Of a DNA stretch of 64,000 bases, positions 43,715 through 52,273 are shown piece by piece (the first letter of the stretch is position 1; each line of letters opens with the position of its first letter). The notes beneath the pieces were generated by a model that was not told where the DNA came from, ran no database searches, and saw nothing but the letters and a program-made list of their open reading frames with translations. Source of the DNA: Streptomyces zaomyceticus (GTDB taxonomy: Bacteria > Actinomycetota > Actinomycetes > Streptomycetales > Streptomycetaceae); assembly GCF_014656215.1 (NCBI RefSeq), contig NZ_BNBZ01000005.1, forward strand, positions 62,001 to 126,000, written 5' to 3'. A program made the position numbers and the translations under genes.

Positions 43715-45904
43715 TCAGCTCCTGCGGTTGCCGCCGACCAGGGCTTTGCCGGCCGGGATGCGGATCTCGTAGCCGCCGTCGAGGGCGGTGGTGCCACCTG
43801 CGGGCAGGTCCACCCGCCAGACGCGGGTGCCCGGGGCGTGCCGCTCGGACCCCGAGCCCTCCTCGGGCGCCGTCCAGTCGGCCCGTTCCTCGATGCGGAT
43901 GTCGGGCTCGGAGGCGACCGGCACCCGCTCGCGGACCTCGACCACGGCGGGCCTCGCGAGCCCGTTGGCCAGCTCCACATGAACACGGTGGTCGAGCACG
44001 GTGATGTTGTTGCGCAGTCCGGCGGTCGACTCGTTCAGATGCGTACGACGGGTGACCCGGACGCCCTCGGCCGGCCCGAGGCCCACCCTGCGGACCCCGC
44101 CCGGAGCAAGCGTGGGCAGCGCGGCGGTCAGCAGGAAGTCGTCGTCGACGGTGACCTCCACCGGGCCCGCGAGCAAGGCCTGGTCGGTGGCGTTGGAGAG
44201 CACCAGCGTCGCGTAGACGGTCTGCTCCACGGAGGGCACACAGAGGTACTCGGTGCGCAGACCGACCGGGATCTCGCCGACGGTGACGGTGTGCCAGCTG
44301 CCGTCCGAAGGAACGTCGGCACGGGCGGCGGCGTCGAAGCGGTGGTCGAACGAACCCGCGGACTCGCGGGGACGCACGGCATACCCGGGCAGCGGCAGCG
44401 CGGACACCGACTCGGCGTGACGGCGGTACTCGGCCGCCACCGGGTCGGACGGAGACCCGGGGAACAGCCGGCCCCTGCGGGCGCCCGGCTCGTCCGGCCC
44501 GGACAGGACCAGGGCGGCGTAGTCGAGCTCGGCGCCGCTCGGCTGCGGCGGACCGGGCGGGGGAGGCGGCGGAGGGGTCGGCGCGGCCGCGCCGGGAGGC
44601 GCGGGGGCCGGAGCCTTGGCGGCGGGGGCGGGCGCGCCCGCGAAGGACGCGCCGCCCCGGGGCATACCGCCCGGCTGGACGGGCCCCCGGCGCGCGAAGG
44701 CGGGCGCCTCCTGCCGGAAGGCCTCCGGGGCCGAGCCGTACGCGCCGCCCGGCTCGGGGGGCGCCGCGCCGTAGCCCTGTGGGGCCTGCGCGAGCGGCGG
44801 GAGCGGCGGACCGGCGAAGGAGGGTGACGGTGGCAGTGGCGCGACGGGAGCGGGCGGGGGTACGAAGCCTCCCCCTGGGGCCACGGGCCGCGAGCCGCCG
44901 GCGGACGCCGGTGCGCCGGTCGCGGCGGGACGGGGGCCGGCTCCTTCGTAACCCGAGAACAGGTCGGCGAGTCCCGCCGGGGGTTCGCGCCAGCCGGACG
45001 GCGCGGGGGCGGCCTGGCGGCGGCCGATCCGCATCGAGCGGAGCTTCGGCAGGTCGGTGCGGCGACGGAGGTCGGCGGTGGCGAGGGCGATGCGTACCCC
45101 GGCCCAGTCCTCACCGGTGCGCTGGGCGACCGAGGCGCGCAGCACCAGTCGGCCGGTGCCGTCGCCCTGACGGTGGGTGAGCCGGTACGCCGGTACCCAG
45201 ACCGCGCCGGGGACCCCGTATTCCAGCTCCAGCTCCAGCTCGGGCGCTGCCCCGGTCTCGTCCCGCGCCGGACCTTCCGCCCCGGCCTCACCGGTACCGA
45301 CGAGGGTCAGGAGGGCGGAGACCGTGGTCTCCACGTGCGCCGACGGCGCGTCGGTCGAGGCACGGGCGAGACGGTCCGCGGCGACGGAGAGCTCGTGATC
45401 GGCGCGCAGCAGCGCCTCCTCCAGCTCGACGAGACGGGCGTGCAGCCCGGACAGCCGTTCCTCGACGAAATCGGCGAGCTCCAGCCATGCGTCGACGGGG
45501 GTCCTGCGGTACTGCGGGTCGTCACGACTGCTCGGCGGCGGCACCGGGCGCAGGCCTCCGACCTCGGCGATCAGGGCCAGCTGCCGGTCCCGGCGCCCCT
45601 GCGCCGCCGCATGCGTGTCGCGCAGCCGCTCGACCTCGTCGCGCAGGCCCTCGGGTGCGCCGGTGACGGTGCCGAGCGGCTCCGCCTCGATCTCCACCCG
45701 GGCCTCGGTGACCCGGACACCGGACGAGCCGAGGACCCGGGCCCGCAGGGAGCCGGGGTCCAGCGACCGGGGGAGCCCGGTCACCCGGACCGTGCCCTCC
45801 GACGGCAGAACGCCCCGGGCCAGCCGGCGGCAGAGCGCCCCCTGCGCGTACACCACGACCGAATCGAGGGTCGATCCCCACCTCGGTGCCGTTCCAGCCG
45901 TCAC
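43715..45904 (-). CDS. DUF4139 protein with long proline-rich insertion, first of a pair
   Basis: The 729-residue protein has the same plan as its downstream partner: DUF4140-like start (TLDSVVVYAQGALCRRLARG), coiled coil (about 105-200) and DUF4139 domain. The DUF4139 domain is split by a Pro/Ala/Gly-rich, disordered insertion of about 190 residues (roughly 300-485) before it resumes at AELDYAALVLSGPD. The markers WVPAYRLTHRQGDG and QRTGEDWAGVRIALATADL align with the paralogue. The GTG at 45904 follows a G-rich stretch. The insertion suggests a surface for SH3/WW-like or other partners. Function is unknown. Confidence 0.83.
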   Translation of the reverse strand: MTAGTAPRWGSTLDSVVVYAQGALCRRLARGVLPSEGTVRVTGLPRSLDPGSLRARVLGSSGVRVTEARVEIEAEPLGTVTGAPEGLRDEVERLRDTHAAAQGRRDRQLALIAEVGGLRPVPPPSSRDDPQYRRTPVDAWLELADFVEERLSGLHARLVELEEALLRADHELSVAADRLARASTDAPSAHVETTVSALLTLVGTGEAGAEGPARDETGAAPELELELEYGVPGAVWVPAYRLTHRQGDGTGRLVLRASVAQRTGEDWAGVRIALATADLRRRTDLPKLRSMRIGRRQAAPAPSGWREPPAGLADLFSGYEGAGPRPAATGAPASAGGSRPVAPGGGFVPPPAPVAPLPPSPSFAGPPLPPLAQAPQGYGAAPPEPGGAYGSAPEAFRQEAPAFARRGPVQPGGMPRGGASFAGAPAPAAKAPAPAPPGAAAPTPPPPPPPGPPQPSGAELDYAALVLSGPDEPGARRGRLFPGSPSDPVAAEYRRHAESVSALPLPGYAVRPRESAGSFDHRFDAAARADVPSDGSWHTVTVGEIPVGLRTEYLCVPSVEQTVYATLVLSNATDQALLAGPVEVTVDDDFLLTAALPTLAPGGVRRVGLGPAEGVRVTRRTHLNESTAGLRNNITVLDHRVHVELANGLARPAVVEVRERVPVASEPDIRIEERADWTAPEEGSGSERHAPGTRVWRVDLPAGGTTALDGGYEIRIPAGKALVGGNRRS

Positions 45905-46251
45905 GTGCCCCCGCCCCCGTCCCACTTCGCCCCGCCCCACGGCGTCGATGCCGAGCGAAGCCTACGCCCGAGCGGGCACGCGGATCGAGGGCAGGCACCT
46001 CCCCCACGTCGCCGGAGGATCTCGCCCGGGCCGTCGCCGGAGTCGTCACCCACCGTCGCCGGGAGCCCCCCGCCGTCGCCGGAAGATTTCCCCGGGCCGT
46101 CGCCGCGGGCGCTCCCCCTTGCCCCGGCGGGGATGCGTCCACGTGCCGTCGCGCCGTCGTGGGCGGATCCGGACCGCTTCGGTGGTTGGTAGGCCCGGGG
46201 AGTGGGACGCTGAAGGTCGGGGGTCCGTGCCGACGAGATCGGGAGGGACCG
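45905..46251. repeat. Intergenic region with a 31-bp direct repeat
   Basis: These 347 bp between divergent genes have no credible coding frame. Positions 46008-46039 and 46075-46105 are imperfect direct repeats (GTCGCCGGA[G/A]GAT...CCCGGGCCGTCGCC), 67 bp apart. A further GTCGCCGG core lies between them. No promoter hexamers are obvious. Confidence 0.55.
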
Positions 46252-47730
46252 ATGGGACGTGATGTCCCGGCGCTGGAGTTCACCCGCGAGGACCGCCGCC
46301 GGTATCGGAACAAGGTGCACACCTGCCTCGACGTGTTCGCACGGATGCTGAGGGAGTCGCGCTTCGACTTCGAGCGGCCGCAGGTCGGTCTGGAGATCGA
46401 ACTCAACCTCGTGGACGCCACCGCCGAGCCCGCCATGCGCAGCACGGACGTCCTGGAGGCGATCGCCGATCCCACCTGGTCGACCGAGCTGGGCCGGTTC
46501 AATCTGGAGATCAACATCGAACCGCGGCGGCTCGCCGAGGGCGGCCCCGACTCCTGGGAGCAGGAGATCCGCGAGGCGCTCAACCACGCCGAGGCGAGGG
46601 CGGCGGAGATCGGCGCCCACCTCGTCATGATCGGCATTCTGCCGACGCTGGAGCTGAAGGACGCCGGCCCGGAGTCGCTCTCCGGGGATCCGCGCTACCA
46701 CCTGCTGAACGAGCAGATCTTCGCCGCGCGCGGCGAGGACCTGCTGATCTCGGTGGACGGGGTGGAGCGGCTGCGGACCCATGCGGAGACGATCACCCCG
46801 GAGGCGGCGTGCACCAGCACCCAGTTCCACCTCCAGGTCTCGCCCGACGAGTTCGCGGAGTACTGGAACGCCGCGCAGGCCGTGGCGGGGGTGCAGGTGG
46901 CCCTGGCGGCGAACTCGCCGTTCCTGTTCTCGAAGGAGCTGTGGCGAGAGACGCGGATCCCGCTGTTCGAGCAGGCCACCGACACCCGGCCGGAGGAGCT
47001 CAAGGTGCAGGGCGTACGGCCGCGGGTGTGGTTCGGCGAGCGGTGGATCACCTCCGTCTTCGACCTCTTCGAGGAGAACGCCCGCTACTTCCCCGCGCTG
47101 CTGCCCCTGTGCGACGACGAGGACCCGGAGGAGACGCTCGACCGCGGCGGGATCCCGGGACTCTCGGAACTCACCCTGCACAACGGCACGGTCTACCGCT
47201 GGAACCGTCCCGTCTACGCCGTCGTCGACGGCGTACCGCATCTGCGGGTGGAGAACCGGGTGCTGCCCGCGGGACCCACGGTGGCCGACGTACTGGCGAA
47301 CGGCGCCTTCTACTACGGGCTGATCCGGGCCCTGGTCGAGGAGGACCGGCCCGTCTGGTCACGGATGTCCTTCTCGGCGGCGGAGGACAATCTGCACGCG
47401 GCCGCGCGCCACGGCATCGACGCGCATGTGTACTGGCCCGGGATGGGCGAGGTTCCGGTCACCGAGCTGGTGCTCCGGCGCCTGCTGCCCCTGGCGGACC
47501 GGGGGCTGGAGCGGATGGGTCTGGAGGTGGCCCGGCGGGAGCCGCTGCTCGGCGTCATCGAGCAGCGGTGCGTCAGCGGCCGCAACGGCGCGGTGTGGCA
47601 GTCGGAGATGTTCCACCACATCCATGACATCGACCACGCGGACCGGCACCAGGCACTGCGGAAGATGACCCAGCAGTACATCGAGTACATGCATCTGAAC
47701 GCTCCGGCGCACACCTGGCCGGTCGACTGA
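46252..47730 (+). CDS. Glutamate-cysteine ligase-like carboxylate-amine ligase
   Basis: This 492-residue enzyme of the GCS2/YbdK-like superfamily has QVGLEIELNLVD near residue 48 (nucleotide/metal-binding Glu), ELGRFNLEINIEPR near 82, STQFHLQVSPDEFAEYWN near 188 and HLRVENRVLPAGPTVAD near 325. It should form an amide bond between a carboxylate and an amine using ATP. The natural substrate is not evident; ergothioneine (EgtA) neighbours are absent. The ATG follows GGGAGGG. The MFS transporter gene lies 74 bases downstream on the same strand. Confidence 0.85.
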   Translation: MGRDVPALEFTREDRRRYRNKVHTCLDVFARMLRESRFDFERPQVGLEIELNLVDATAEPAMRSTDVLEAIADPTWSTELGRFNLEINIEPRRLAEGGPDSWEQEIREALNHAEARAAEIGAHLVMIGILPTLELKDAGPESLSGDPRYHLLNEQIFAARGEDLLISVDGVERLRTHAETITPEAACTSTQFHLQVSPDEFAEYWNAAQAVAGVQVALAANSPFLFSKELWRETRIPLFEQATDTRPEELKVQGVRPRVWFGERWITSVFDLFEENARYFPALLPLCDDEDPEETLDRGGIPGLSELTLHNGTVYRWNRPVYAVVDGVPHLRVENRVLPAGPTVADVLANGAFYYGLIRALVEEDRPVWSRMSFSAAEDNLHAAARHGIDAHVYWPGMGEVPVTELVLRRLLPLADRGLERMGLEVARREPLLGVIEQRCVSGRNGAVWQSEMFHHIHDIDHADRHQALRKMTQQYIEYMHLNAPAHTWPVD

Positions 47731-47804
47731 CCCCCGGTGCGCCGGCCGCGCGACGCGGCCGAAAGCGAGGCGTACCCGGGGCCGGTCCAGGGCAGGTCGT
47801 GATC

Positions 47805-49118
47805 ATGACAGACACGCCTGCGACGAGTCTCGGCACCACCCCCGTCCCCCCCGTCCCGCCGCCGCCCCGTCGGCCGTTGCGACAGCTCCTCGCGGCCTCC
47901 GTCGGCAACGCGGTCGAGTGGTACGACTGGTACGCGTACACCTTCCTCGCCGCCTACCTCGCGAACCAGATCTTCCCCAAGGGGTCCGGGAACTCCCTGG
48001 TCCCGCTCCTGTCGACGTTCGCCGTCTTCGCCGTCGGCTTCTTCATGCGCCCGGTCGGCGGACTCCTCATGGGCGCCCTCGCGGACCGGCGAGGCAGGCG
48101 GACCGCCCTCACCGCCACCATCCTGCTCATGGGCGGGAGCAGCCTGCTGCTCGGTCTGACCCCGACGTACGCGACCGCCGGCGTCCTCGCCCCCGTGGTG
48201 CTCGTCGTCGCCCGGCTGCTGCAAGGCCTCTCGGTGGGCGGGGAGTTCGCCGCCTCGACCACCTTCCTCGTCGAGTCGGCGGGACCCGGCCGGCGCGGCC
48301 TCTTCTCGTCCTTCCAGTACGTCTCCACGTCCGTCGGCCAGCTCGCCGCCTCGGGCATCGCCGCGCTGCTCATCGGCGTCCTCGGTGAGGACCGGATGAA
48401 CGGCTGGGGCTGGCGGATCCCCTTCCTGCTCGGCGCGGTGTTCAGCCTCGCCGGCTTCTGGATCCGCCGGGGCGCCGAGGAGACACGGAGCGCCGCGGAG
48501 CGGGAAGCCCCCCGGCCGGGCCTCTTCGACGCGCTGCGCCACCACCCGCGCGCGTCGCTGCTGATCTGCGGCATCACGGCCGGCGGCACCCTCGCGTACT
48601 ACACGTGGACCTCCTACCTGCCGACGTACGCGGTGCTCAACACCGGTATCGACAAGGCGGACGCGCTGCTCGCCGGAACCCTGTCCCTGGCCTTCTTCGC
48701 CCTGCTCCAGCCGGTCGGCGGACTGCTCTCCGACCGCTTCGGCCGCAAACCGTCCCTGCTCTTCTTCGGCCTCGGGTTCGCGGCTCTGGGGGTGCCCCTC
48801 CTGCGCGCCCTCGACGGCTCGTTCCTCTCCCTCCTCCTGGTGCAGTGCGCGGGCATGGTGCTGCTGACCGGCTTCACCTCGATCTCCGCCGCCGTGAACG
48901 CCGAGATGTTCCCCGCGCGCGTGCGGGCGGCCGGGATCGGTTTCCCCTACTCGCTGACCGTCGCGCTCTTCGGCGGCACGGCGCCGTACGTCGGGACGCT
49001 CTTCACCGACCTCGACCTTCCGGGACTGTTCCCCTGGTACGTGGCCTTCCTGTGCCTGGTGTCCTCGGTGGTGTACCTCCGGCTGCCGGAGACCGCCCAC
49101 GGGCGGCTCGACCGCTGA
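47805..49118 (+). CDS. MFS transporter, metabolite:H+ symporter (MHS) family
   Basis: This 437-residue transporter has 12 predicted helices. MHS-family marks include GNAVEWYDWYAYTF at the first helix, FMRPVGGLLMGALADRRGRR (motif A), LLQGLSVGGEFAASTTFLVE and the second-half motif LLSDRFGRKPSLL. The family imports small organic acids or osmolytes (alpha-ketoglutarate, shikimate, proline/betaine) with protons; the substrate is not resolvable. The ATG at 47805 has AGG eight bases upstream. The GTG two codons earlier is too close to that site. A bidirectional-type hairpin follows. Confidence 0.9.
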   Translation: MTDTPATSLGTTPVPPVPPPPRRPLRQLLAASVGNAVEWYDWYAYTFLAAYLANQIFPKGSGNSLVPLLSTFAVFAVGFFMRPVGGLLMGALADRRGRRTALTATILLMGGSSLLLGLTPTYATAGVLAPVVLVVARLLQGLSVGGEFAASTTFLVESAGPGRRGLFSSFQYVSTSVGQLAASGIAALLIGVLGEDRMNGWGWRIPFLLGAVFSLAGFWIRRGAEETRSAAEREAPRPGLFDALRHHPRASLLICGITAGGTLAYYTWTSYLPTYAVLNTGIDKADALLAGTLSLAFFALLQPVGGLLSDRFGRKPSLLFFGLGFAALGVPLLRALDGSFLSLLLVQCAGMVLLTGFTSISAAVNAEMFPARVRAAGIGFPYSLTVALFGGTAPYVGTLFTDLDLPGLFPWYVAFLCLVSSVVYLRLPETAHGRLDR

Positions 49119-49268
49119 CACGGCAACCTCCCGGGGGCGGGCGGCGACCACCGGAGACCGGCAACCGACCAGGAGTCGCCCATGCGTTCGCGATCCCGTG
49201 ACCCGCACCGCTCCCGGTGCCTCCGGGGTTCGCGTCGGACCGTGCGGCACAGGCCCCGGCCCATGGAA

Positions 49269-49298
49269 GATCCGCGGAGGCCGCCGCCTCCGCGGATC
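49269..49298. terminator. 13-bp hairpin between convergent MFS and protease genes
   Basis: The perfect arms GATCCGCGGAGGC and GCCTCCGCGGATC have a CGCC tetraloop, 24 bases past the protease stop on the minus strand. Confidence 0.8.
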
Positions 49299-49322
49299 CG
49301 GTGGGGCCATGGGCCGCCGGGG

Positions 49323-50240
49323 CTAGAAGACGCTCACGCCGTACGCGCTCAGCGCCTCCGTCACCGGCTGGAAGAACGTCGTGCCACCGCTGGAGCAGTT
49401 GCCGCTGCCGCCGGAGGTGAGGCCGAGCGCCGTGGTGCCGGAGAAGAGCGCGCCGCCGCTGTCGCCGGGCTCGGCGCAGACGTTGGTCTGGATGAGGCCG
49501 TAGACGACGTCGCCGCCGCCGTAGTTGACGGTCGCGTTCAGCCCGGTGACCGTGCCGCCGCGCAGACCGGTCGTGCTGCCGCTGCGCTGGACCGACTGGC
49601 CGACGGAGGCGTTGGCCGCGCCGGTGATGTCGCGGTAGCTGCCGTTGTAGAGGTAGACCCGGCCGTCCGCCGCAGAGGCGTTGGAGTGCCGGATGATGCC
49701 GTAGTCGTTGGTCGGGAAACTGCTGCCGGCCCGGGTGCCGAGCACCGTGGTGTTGCCCGAGTTGGTGTACCAGGTGCTGCCGATGTTGGTGCAGTGGCCT
49801 GCCGTCAGGGCGTAGTAGGTCGAGCCGCTGCGGACGTTGAAGCCGAGCGAGCAGCGCCCGCCGCCCGCGTAGATGGCCTGGCCGCCGGCGATGAGCTTGT
49901 TGAACGTGCCGGGGGTCCGCTTGATCTGCAGGTCGCCGGCACGGTCACCGGCGGCCTTCTTGATCGAGGCGATCTCGGCGGCGGAGACCGTGGAGTCGGC
50001 GGTGAGGACGATCTTCCCGGTCGCCTGGTCGGTGTACCAGGCGGTGCCGGGCACGTCCGCTCCACGGACTGCCTGGTCGGCGGCGGCCAGCTGGGCGGTG
50101 GTGGCGCGGCCGTCCACGGCCGGGGCGGCGGACGAGGCGGGGACGGCAAGCGCCGAGGCGGCGATCAGGGCGGAGGTCACGGCGATCAGCCGTGCGCCCT
50201 TGGCGGCGCCGCCGAGGGGGGACAGACGCTTGAAGTTCAC
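49323..50240 (-). CDS. sprB: Streptogrisin B-like secreted serine protease (S1E)
   Basis: The 305-residue pre-pro-protease has a signal peptide (about 1-38) and an alpha-lytic-type propeptide (about 39-116). The mature enzyme begins [14 protein letters not shown], very like Streptomyces griseus protease B. The catalytic triad is H149 (TAGHC), D179 (TNDYG) and S261 (GDSGG). Disulfide cysteines and the terminal [18 protein letters not shown] are conserved. One difference from SGPB is GGALFSG in place of GGPLYSG next to the serine. It degrades proteins outside the cell after self-removal of the propeptide. A GGAGGATC ribosome site precedes the ATG, and a strong hairpin follows the stop. Confidence 0.95.
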   Translation of the reverse strand: MNFKRLSPLGGAAKGARLIAVTSALIAASALAVPASSAAPAVDGRATTAQLAAADQAVRGADVPGTAWYTDQATGKIVLTADSTVSAAEIASIKKAAGDRAGDLQIKRTPGTFNKLIAGGQAIYAGGGRCSLGFNVRSGSTYYALTAGHCTNIGSTWYTNSGNTTVLGTRAGSSFPTNDYGIIRHSNASAADGRVYLYNGSYRDITGAANASVGQSVQRSGSTTGLRGGTVTGLNATVNYGGGDVVYGLIQTNVCAEPGDSGGALFSGTTALGLTSGGSGNCSSGGTTFFQPVTEALSAYGVSVF

Positions 50241-50336
50241 TTGATCCTCCGGTGGGGGAGTGGGGGGAATCGCTGGGTGGGCGATCCCTCGGTGCCGAGC
50301 GGACGGGGCCGGGACGGAAAGATGGCGTAGTCATGG

Positions 50337-50356
50337 ACCTGTCAATCTCGACAGGT
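50337..50356. promoter_or_regulatory. Palindrome overlapping putative protease promoter
   Basis: ACCTGTC and GACAGGT arms are separated by six bases. On the minus strand the site overlaps TTGACA (50340-50345), a consensus -35, about 100 bp upstream of the protease start. The -10 is weak (ATCTTT, 18-bp spacer). Confidence 0.5.
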
Positions 50357-50855
50357 CGAATCCTCGAATCCAGGCGACCCGGGGGCAAGGACGCCTTTCG
50401 GCCTATCTACGCGCGTTCATGGGGATCCCGGATCCGGAGGTGCGGTCGGCGCGTATCGACGGTCGCGGCGGAGGGGGCGGACCGAGGTCGTGAAAAGCCT
50501 TGCGGAAATTTGCTGACTTTCCCTCAGGTGTGCTCCCGGGGTCGCGGGTTCACGGAGTGGGACGCGCCTTGAGGAGTGGAAGGGGGCGCACCGTCTCCCC
50601 AGTTCAGGCGCGGCGGTGGGCGCGCTCCCACGCCGTGCGTGCCACCGCCCTCGGTGCCGGTCGCGCGGAGCTCCGGTCGGCCGCCGAGGAAGTCGCGGGC
50701 GCACAGATCCGGCCGCGGCCCGCGATGCGGTCCGGGCGATACGAGAGTTCCGCGCCCTGGCGGAGAGTCGGGCACCGCGGGCCCGCGGGCCGGGCCCGGA
50801 CGCCCCTCAATGCCGGAATCGTTCCCTCCGTCCGGGCGCTCCGGGTGTCCGGTTC

Positions 50856-50877
50856 CCGTCCCCGGGGTTCGGGACGG
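50856..50877 (-). terminator. Hairpin downstream of serine hydrolase gene
   Basis: CCGTCCC and GGGACGG arms enclose an eight-base loop, 17 bases after the stop on the minus strand. The stem is modest (7 bp). Confidence 0.5.
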
Positions 50878-50894
50878 CCCGGGTCGTACCGTCC

Positions 50895-52082
50895 TCAGGG
50901 CGCCGCGAGTGCCCCGTACAGCGCCTCGACCAGTGCCATCTTGCGAGGGTCGTCCGCGATGCGGGGACCCATGCGGTTCATCACGTAACCGAGGGATACG
51001 CCCGACTCCGGGTCCGCCAGGCCGCAGGAGCCGCCGTAGCCGTCGTGCCCGAAGGCGCGCGGATTGGGGCCGTAGGAGGCGTTCGTCCCGCTGAGCCAGA
51101 GACCGAGGGCGCACTCCGTCTCCTGGGCGAAGCCCGCGCCGAGGATCAGGTCCCTGCCCGCGCCCTGCCCCTCGCGGGCCCGTTCGACGGCCGCCTCGGA
51201 GAGGACGCGGTGCTCGCCGGAGCGGCCGCGTCCGGCGAAGACGCCGTACAGCTGCGCGACCGCGCGGGCCGTCCCGTGCCCGTTGGCCGCCGGCACCTCG
51301 GCGGCGCGCCACTCGGGGCTGTTGGCCTCGACGGCGCCGACGGGCGGGTTGGCCAGCGCGGCCTGCGCCGCGGGCGCCAACTGGGAGAAGGCCGCGGCCC
51401 GTTCGCCGTCCGGTGAGGTGTGGGGGTGAACGAGCTCGGCGGCCCTGTCCGCCTCCTTCTCCGGCAGGCCGATGGTGAAGTCGATGCCGAGGGGTCCGGT
51501 GATCTCCTCGCGGAGGAACGCGCCGGGCATCCGCCCGGTGACGCGCCGGATCACCTCGCCGACGAGGAAGCCGTACGTCATGGCGTGATAGCCGGAGCGG
51601 GTGCCGGGCTCCCACCACGGCTCCGTCGCCGCGAGCCGGGCGGTCGTCACCTCCCAGTCGTAGAACTCCCCGAGGGTCAGCGGCTCGCGCAGACCGGAGA
51701 GCCCCGCGCGGTGCGACAGGAGATACCGCACGGGGAGCGCCTCCTTGCCCGCGGCGGCGAACTCGGGCCAGTAGGAGGCGACCGGCGCGTCCAGGTCGAG
51801 CAGGCCCCGGTCCGCGAGGAGATGGGCGCAGAGCGCGGTGACGCCCTTGGTCGTGGACCAGACGTTGACGACGGTGTCCCGCTCCCAGGGGCGCGTGCGC
51901 GCGGGGTCCGCCCAGCCGCCCCACAGGTCGACCACGGTCTCGCCGTGGACCTGGACCGTCACGGCGGCGCCGAGCTCGTCCCGCGTGCGGAAATTGGCCT
52001 CGAAGGCGTCTCGGACGGCGGCGAAGTGGGGGTCGCAGTGGCCTTCGGCGGCGGGTCGGGGGTGAGGGCGGGGCTCGGGCAT
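50895..52082 (-). CDS. Beta-lactamase/serine hydrolase (esterase) family protein
   Basis: This 395-residue class-C-type serine hydrolase has the catalytic SxxK as STTKG near residue 76, a YxN-equivalent YHAMTYG near 168 and an HDGYGGSCG segment near 345 in place of the KTG box. This set matches the EstB-like esterase/beta-lactamase group rather than true beta-lactamases. It has no signal peptide, so it is probably a cytoplasmic esterase or lipase-like enzyme. The ATG at 52082 follows GGAGGACG. It is divergent from the GH15 gene. Confidence 0.88.
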   Translation of the reverse strand: MPEPRPHPRPAAEGHCDPHFAAVRDAFEANFRTRDELGAAVTVQVHGETVVDLWGGWADPARTRPWERDTVVNVWSTTKGVTALCAHLLADRGLLDLDAPVASYWPEFAAAGKEALPVRYLLSHRAGLSGLREPLTLGEFYDWEVTTARLAATEPWWEPGTRSGYHAMTYGFLVGEVIRRVTGRMPGAFLREEITGPLGIDFTIGLPEKEADRAAELVHPHTSPDGERAAAFSQLAPAAQAALANPPVGAVEANSPEWRAAEVPAANGHGTARAVAQLYGVFAGRGRSGEHRVLSEAAVERAREGQGAGRDLILGAGFAQETECALGLWLSGTNASYGPNPRAFGHDGYGGSCGLADPESGVSLGYVMNRMGPRIADDPRKMALVEALYGALAAP

Positions 52083-52273
52083 GACGTCCTCCAGGGGGTG
52101 CCGGGCGGTCGCGAGCAACATACCGACCGGTCGGACAGTGAGGAAGGGGCCGCGCACGCACCACGCGGTTCGCCCGGTCGGTCCCCCCGTGTTGCCGGGA
52201 CGGCGGTCCGCGGGTTGCGTGGACCCGAGGAGTGGCGCCGAAGGCGCGGAACCGCGGAGAAGCGAGGTCGCCC

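Larger units (their letters stand above)
50241..50894. other. Long intergenic region upstream of protease gene
   Basis: These 654 bp hold no frame with convincing codon bias. They contain the protease promoter region with a palindrome (50337-50356), and near the far end a hairpin serving the serine hydrolase gene. I see nothing else. Confidence 0.5.
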
